From Lacipirellulaceae bacterium (GTDB lineage: Bacteria > Planctomycetota > Planctomycetia > Pirellulales > Lacipirellulaceae): a DNA stretch of 64,000 nucleotides. The stretch lies in contig JAVJRG010000012.1 in NCBI GenBank assembly GCA_040218535.1, forward strand, positions 124,001-188,000. Direction: 5' to 3'. Below, one piece after another: positions 59,886 to 64,000 of the stretch. Under the pieces are notes generated by a model. The model made no database searches, was not told where the DNA came from, and was given only the letters and a program-made list of their open reading frames with translations. Position 1 is the stretch's first letter. Every line of letters begins with the position of its first letter. The translations under genes were made by a program, and so were the position numbers.

Positions 59886-60670
59886 GTGTGAGGGGTGAGG
59901 GGCTAAAGGTCAAGGGCGAGTGCCGCGCAGCAATAGCGCAGAACTGCCGTGGAAGGTTAGTTTTCTTACTGTCGTGCTGCAATATGAGCGCAGCTGCTAT
60001 CATACCCTGAAAATAGCAGAGTTGGGGAGGGAGGGTAGGCTGGAATGACCAATGCCCAAGCCTAAATGACCAATCACAAGCGATTTAATCGCTGTCAGGT
60101 CTTCACACAGAGTTATTGGTCATTGGGATTTGGACATTGGTCATTGCCAAGCGGCATGCAGTGTTATTCACGCAACTAAAAAGATGGACGTCCATCGTTC
60201 GAAAGAGCGGGCGTTCCGTCGGGCCGCTCGGTCGTCAGCACGGCAAACCGCGTTCGCGATCACTGCTAGTGGGCGTCGTCCTCAGCCCCCGGGAAGCGTG
60301 GTGATCGACCACCAGAGCTTTGTTCAGGCCGAGGAGTTCCGCGTTTCACAGCCCGCCGCTGTCGCCTGCCGAACCGCCGTCGAAGTGTGGGCTATTTTAG
60401 ATGATTAGCGAGGCAGTTTCAGCCACGATTCTTGGCCACCGCCGAATTCTAACTCTTTCCTAATTCTATTTTGAACCACAGAGGACACGGAGAGCACGGA
60501 GAGAAGCAAGAAGAAAGCTTGCACTATAAAATACAAGTAGTGATTAGTTCTTGTAGTTAACAATTGAAACTACTATCTAGAACCAAATGGCCAATTCGTT
60601 CTCAGCACACACCATCAGGAATCTACCAACAAAACTCCGTGGACTCCGTGTCCTCTGTGGTTCAAAAAAA
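59886..60670. other. 785-bp intergenic region packed with inverted repeats
   Basis: Family-F arms (AATGACCAATGCCCAAGCCT type) occur at 60043-60076 and inverted at 60113-60148. Family-A arms occur at 60473-60504 and inverted at 60633-60664. A short plus-strand frame of about 75 codons near 60184-60408 is possible but unsupported. Between the aroC start and purC end I see no other feature. Confidence 0.6.
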
Positions 60671-61591
60671 CTACCAGCCAAACTCTGAGCCCGTCAGCAA
60701 CTCATACGCCTCGACATACTTCGCTCGCGTTTTCTCAACAACCTCGTCAGGCAACTCAGGGGGCGGGCTGTTTTTATCCCAACCGGATTGGGTGAGCCAG
60801 TCGCGGACGAATTGTTTGTCGTAGGAGCGTTGTCCTTTGCCGGGCGAGTATTGGTCTGCTGGCCAGAAGCGGCTGCTGTCGGGGGTTAGTGCTTCGTCGA
60901 TCAGGAACAACTCGCCGTCGTGGTGTCCGAACTCGAATTTCGTATCCGCGAGAATGATGCCTTTTTCTCCAGCGTGCTGGGCTCCTCGTTTGTAAATGGC
61001 GATGCTCTTTTCGCGGAGTTCTTCGCTCAGCTCGCGGCCGACTTTCTCGCGCATTTGTTCAAAGGTGATGTTCTCATCATGGTCGCCCTGCTCTGCCTTC
61101 GTAGCGGGGGTGAAGATCGGTTCTGGGAGTTGGTCGCTTTCGACCAGACCCGCGGGAAGTTTAACACCGCAGACCGTCTGCGTCTCTTGATACTCCTTCC
61201 AACCACTGCCTGAGAGATAGCCGCGAACGACACATTCAATCGGCACGACCTCGGTCTTGCGAACCATGACGGTTCGACCTGCTAGCGGCTCTAGGTCCGC
61301 TCCGTCAGGAAAGCCCATTTCGTGGACGTCGGTTTCGAGGAGGTGATTGGCGATGCCCAGATCAGACTCCGCGAGCAAGTCAAACCAAAACGTACTCAGC
61401 TCGGTCAGTAAGCGACCCTTGTCGGGAATGCCATTGGGCATCACCCAATCGTAGGCACTTATGCGATCCGTACTGACCAGTAGGAGGGTGTCTCCGAGGT
61501 CGTAGACGTCGCGGACTTTGCCGTGGCGGCAGGGGACAGAGTCGCCGGGAAGCGGGGGGAGATTGGAATGGAGTAGGGGCGTATTTTCCAT
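60671..61591 (-). CDS. purC: Phosphoribosylaminoimidazole-succinocarboxamide synthase
   Basis: Purine biosynthesis enzyme, ATP-dependent ligation of CAIR with aspartate, in the cytoplasm. The 306-residue protein has the SAICAR synthetase pattern: [95 protein letters not shown], and [29 protein letters not shown]. Intact, normal length. GGAGGAATTCGC lies just upstream of the ATG. Divergent from the GH10-like gene. Confidence 0.96.
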   Translation of the reverse strand: MENTPLLHSNLPPLPGDSVPCRHGKVRDVYDLGDTLLLVSTDRISAYDWVMPNGIPDKGRLLTELSTFWFDLLAESDLGIANHLLETDVHEMGFPDGADLEPLAGRTVMVRKTEVVPIECVVRGYLSGSGWKEYQETQTVCGVKLPAGLVESDQLPEPIFTPATKAEQGDHDENITFEQMREKVGRELSEELREKSIAIYKRGAQHAGEKGIILADTKFEFGHHDGELFLIDEALTPDSSRFWPADQYSPGKGQRSYDKQFVRDWLTQSGWDKNSPPPELPDEVVEKTRAKYVEAYELLTGSEFGW

Positions 61592-61829
61592 AGCGAATTC
61601 CTCCTAGGGAGTTTCAACTCGTTTGATTGTAATGCGTTGCTTGACTTGCTTGCAGGGGAGGCGGCTTCGGACTTCAGACCTCAGGCTTCGGGCTCATGTG
61701 GTAAACCAACGAGTGCCGAAGTCCGATGACTGAGGACTTCCCCGCGCTTGTAGCACGCGAAACGGACAGATAGAATGAAACTTCAGGGCACAGACGTTGC
61801 CAATTCTCACTCCTGCCAGGCGTACTTCC

Positions 61830-63311
61830 ATGGGTTTGCTGCGGTTTCGCGTTTATGAACGAGACCGCTTGGGGGACGATGGTTTAGGACGCATCTATGT
61901 CGCCGGGATGGAGGACATCCCCTGGTCGACCACGGCTAGTTGGCAAGACGACTTGCTAGTGGTGCGTCGTTCGGTCAGCGATTCTGGGAATGTTTTTGTC
62001 CCCTGGAATGTGCAGGGCCACGGGAGGCAGATGCTCGCTTCCACAACCTTGATGGAGCGTGAGAAGCCGTACACGCTGGAAGTGGAGCTGGCTCGCGGAT
62101 TGATTCAGCGTTTGCGTTCGCGGCTATTCATCTGGGAATGGCTGGGCCTGGAATCGACGCCCGAGTTGCAAGAGCAGCTTCGTCAAGCAACGATTAGCTT
62201 CGCCCGCGCTGCCACCAACCAGCACGACTTGGCCCGGTGCGCGAATGCTGCTAACGGAGCCATCGCCGCAGCACTATCCGTCTCGAACCTTTTAGTCGAG
62301 AACTACACGGAGCAGTCGCTCGCCAAACGGCAACGGCAGACGCCGAGTTCGACGTTGTTGGGAGTGAGCTTGGGTCCCGAAACTCCGCCAGTCGAAGTCC
62401 GACGACAATTTGTTGATGCGTCGAACATCGTGCAGTTGCCCATTGGCTGGAGGAGCATTGAAAGCGAAGAGGGCAAACGCGACTTCAAGGCAACTGACGA
62501 GCAACTCGGTTGGTGCCAGAAGGCGGGACTGAAAGTTGCGGCGGGGCCGTTGCTCAGGCTCGACGATTCGGGAATTCCCCTGTGGATGTACGTTTGGGAA
62601 GGGGAAGATTACGAACAACTCTCGCGAATGATGATGGACCACGTGCGTGCCGTGGTCAGTCGATACGCAGGACGCGTGCATCTGTGGCATGTCGCCTCAC
62701 GCGTCAACACAGGGCGACTGCTCTCCCTTGATGAAGAACAACGGCTCAACCTTGTAGCACAAGCGGTGCAAACGGTGAAGCAGCTCGACCCACGCACGCC
62801 GACGGTTGTGTCGTTCGATCAGCCGTGGGGAGAGTACATGGCCGGCACCAAAGAAGAGCTAGCTCCACTGCACTATGCCGACGCCCTGGTACGTGCCGAT
62901 TTAGGCGTGTCTGGGTTTGGACTGGAGATCAACTCTGGTTTCTGGCCGCACGGCAGCGTGCGGCGGCCAAGCTTCGAGTACGGTCGGCTGATCGACCAGT
63001 GGAGTCTGCTGGGCGTGCCGTTGATGATGATGCTCTCAACTGCCCACAACAATGATCCGGACAACAAGGCAACGGCGAAGACGAATATCGAGCCGGCTGA
63101 AGCGAAGCACTTGAAAGACGCGCAGCTTACCTGGGCCAAGCAGATCGTGCCACTATTGCTGTCGCGTCCGACGGTTCAGGTGATTCTTTGGAACCAACTG
63201 AGCGACGCGCTGACACACGAGTTTCCAAATGCTGGCCTATTTGATGTGTTTGGGCAACCGAAGCCGACGTTGGCGTACTTGCGGCATTTAAGAAAAACCT
63301 GTTTGGTCTAG
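61830..63311 (+). CDS. GH10-like protein lacking the catalytic acid/base
   Basis: A 493-residue protein with a beta-rich N-terminal part (about 1-140, carbohydrate-binding-like) and a GH10-type TIM barrel (about 180-490). Barrel pieces include LGVSLGPETPPVEVRRQFVDASNIVQLPIGWRSIE, RYAGRVHLWHVASRVNTG and FGLEINSGFWPHGSVRRPSFEYGRLIDQWSLLGVPLMMML. The segment that would carry the WDVVNE acid/base Glu reads WHVASR, so that Glu is missing; FGLEIN may keep the nucleophile. It may be a pseudo-enzyme or changed-specificity enzyme. The ATG at 61830 is chosen over the TTG at 61797. No signal peptide is seen, unlike secreted xylanases. Confidence 0.75.
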   Translation: MGLLRFRVYERDRLGDDGLGRIYVAGMEDIPWSTTASWQDDLLVVRRSVSDSGNVFVPWNVQGHGRQMLASTTLMEREKPYTLEVELARGLIQRLRSRLFIWEWLGLESTPELQEQLRQATISFARAATNQHDLARCANAANGAIAAALSVSNLLVENYTEQSLAKRQRQTPSSTLLGVSLGPETPPVEVRRQFVDASNIVQLPIGWRSIESEEGKRDFKATDEQLGWCQKAGLKVAAGPLLRLDDSGIPLWMYVWEGEDYEQLSRMMMDHVRAVVSRYAGRVHLWHVASRVNTGRLLSLDEEQRLNLVAQAVQTVKQLDPRTPTVVSFDQPWGEYMAGTKEELAPLHYADALVRADLGVSGFGLEINSGFWPHGSVRRPSFEYGRLIDQWSLLGVPLMMMLSTAHNNDPDNKATAKTNIEPAEAKHLKDAQLTWAKQIVPLLLSRPTVQVILWNQLSDALTHEFPNAGLFDVFGQPKPTLAYLRHLRKTCLV

Positions 63312-63318
63312 AGAAGAC

Positions 63319-63864
63319 ATGGGCAAGATTTACGACACAATCACTGAGCAGCTTCAAGCTTATATTGACTCGCAACAGATGTTCTTCGTTGCGACGGCTC
63401 CGCTAGCGTCGGACGGGCATGTGAATGTTTCGCCGCGGGGGTTGGATTCGTTCCGGGTGTTGGATGATCGAACCGTGGCATTTGTTGATCTCACCGGGAG
63501 CGGGGCGGAGACGATTGCCCACCTGAAGGAGAATGGGCGAATCACAATTATGTTCTGCGCGTTTACGGGCGCACCAAAAATCGTGCGGCTGCAGGGTACG
63601 GGGGAAGTGGTTGCCGTGGGAGACGCGGAGTTCGACGCTCTTCAAGAACAGTTACCACGAATTCCCGGCGTGCGAGCGATTATCAAAATCAATTGCACTA
63701 GGATCAGCGACTCTTGCGGTTTTGGTGTGCCGGAGTATGAGTACCTAGGCGAGCGGACCCAACTGACTGATTGGGCTGACCGGAAGGGTCCTGAAGGAAC
63801 GCTGAAGTATCAGCAGGAGAACAACCGGGTGAGTATTGATGGACTGCCGGCGCTGGATGTTTGA
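63319..63864 (+). CDS. Pyridoxamine 5'-phosphate oxidase-family FMN protein
   Basis: A 181-residue flavin-binding split-barrel protein: MFFVATAPLASDGHVNVSPRGLDSFRVLDDRTVAFVDLTGSGAETIAHLKENGRITIMFCAFTGAPKIVRLQGTGEVV, the typical pattern of PNPOx-like proteins in which TAPxx..VNVSPRG and MFCAFxGxPKIxRLxGxG bind FMN. C-terminal CGFGVPEYEYLGERTQLTDWA. It follows the GH10-like gene by 7 bp and may share its transcript. Substrate unknown; many relatives are oxidoreductases of unknown role. Confidence 0.87.
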   Translation: MGKIYDTITEQLQAYIDSQQMFFVATAPLASDGHVNVSPRGLDSFRVLDDRTVAFVDLTGSGAETIAHLKENGRITIMFCAFTGAPKIVRLQGTGEVVAVGDAEFDALQEQLPRIPGVRAIIKINCTRISDSCGFGVPEYEYLGERTQLTDWADRKGPEGTLKYQQENNRVSIDGLPALDV

Positions 63865-64000
63865 GCGATTGAATTTGCAGGTGGTCCGAGGTGCTTAGGC
63901 ATCCCGGCCAGGGACATCACTACCGAGGGTGGGCGAAAAACGAATCACCCAGGACCGCGTCTTCGCGATTGATGAAGCAAGGGAGCGCTTGATCCAATCT
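63865..64000. other. Window end, nothing recognised
   Basis: A short stretch after the FMN protein with no gene start or other feature that I can support. Confidence 0.3.

Noticed and set aside
60130-60408. Small plus-strand frame between aroC and purC
   Set aside because: It begins in a family-F repeat arm and has no recognisable protein character.
1-64000. CRISPR array, rRNA genes and insertion-sequence transposases
   Set aside because: No regularly spaced direct repeats, rRNA sequence or transposase was seen on either strand.

Overview
The window reads as a chromosomal segment of a planctomycete, probably a Pirellulales-type bacterium. The evidence is five secreted proteins with C-terminal PEP-CTERM sorting signals, the DUF1592 / DUF1552 / ankyrin cassette, DUF5060 and parallel beta-helix secreted proteins, a large sulfatase and a cluster of multihaem cytochromes. 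This rests on gene families, not on a marker gene.

Region 1 (1-2122) is a copper locus: the 5' part of a CopA-type P-type ATPase with YHS and heavy-metal-binding domains, divergent from a Cys-rich four-helix copper-binding protein. A CsoR-like palindrome lies between them. Region 2 (about 2.1-22.1 kb) looks like an integrated mobile element ending at a tRNA-Arg(CCG) gene. It has a tyrosine recombinase, an excisionase-like HTH protein, a plasmid-type RepA initiator, an ArdC-like antirestriction protein, a HipBA toxin-antitoxin pair and several unknown genes. It also holds two unexpected things. The first is a gene-free stretch of about 1.2 kb (4190-5420) packed with hairpins. Several have GNRA loops and G-U pairs only when read on the minus strand, so it is probably a large ornate noncoding RNA that I do not recognise. 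The second is a four-gene operon (19020 down to 12825): a triple beta-grasp (ubiquitin-like)-E2 fusion, a JAB/JAMM-E1 fusion, a AAA+ ATPase and a cytoplasmic S8 subtilase. It diverges from an XRE repressor plus ImmA/IrrE protease pair that resembles the CapH/CapP regulators of CBASS. I read it as a ubiquitin-like conjugation and proteolysis system, most likely defensive, switched by a stress-sensing regulator.

Region 3 (22.2-43.7 kb) is host sequence: a beta-helix protein, a sirtuin, PEP-CTERM proteins, a DUF5060 glycosidase-like protein, a NarL-type two-component system, a PEP-CTERM sulfatase and the ankyrin / DUF1552 / DUF1592 cassette. Region 4 (43.8-58.1 kb) is an electron-transfer cluster. 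It holds penta-, deca- and tetrahaem c-type cytochromes, a porin-like beta-barrel, a membrane cytochrome b-like protein, a cNMP-binding/4x[4Fe-4S] fusion, a ferredoxin-NAD(P) reductase-type flavoprotein and unknown secreted proteins. Region 5 (58.7-64 kb) holds aroC, purC, a degenerate GH10-like protein and a PNPOx-family flavoprotein.

Intergenic gaps outside the element repeatedly carry pairs of inverted arms of about 30 bp, from at least six unrelated repeat families. Some of these pairs bracket single small genes.
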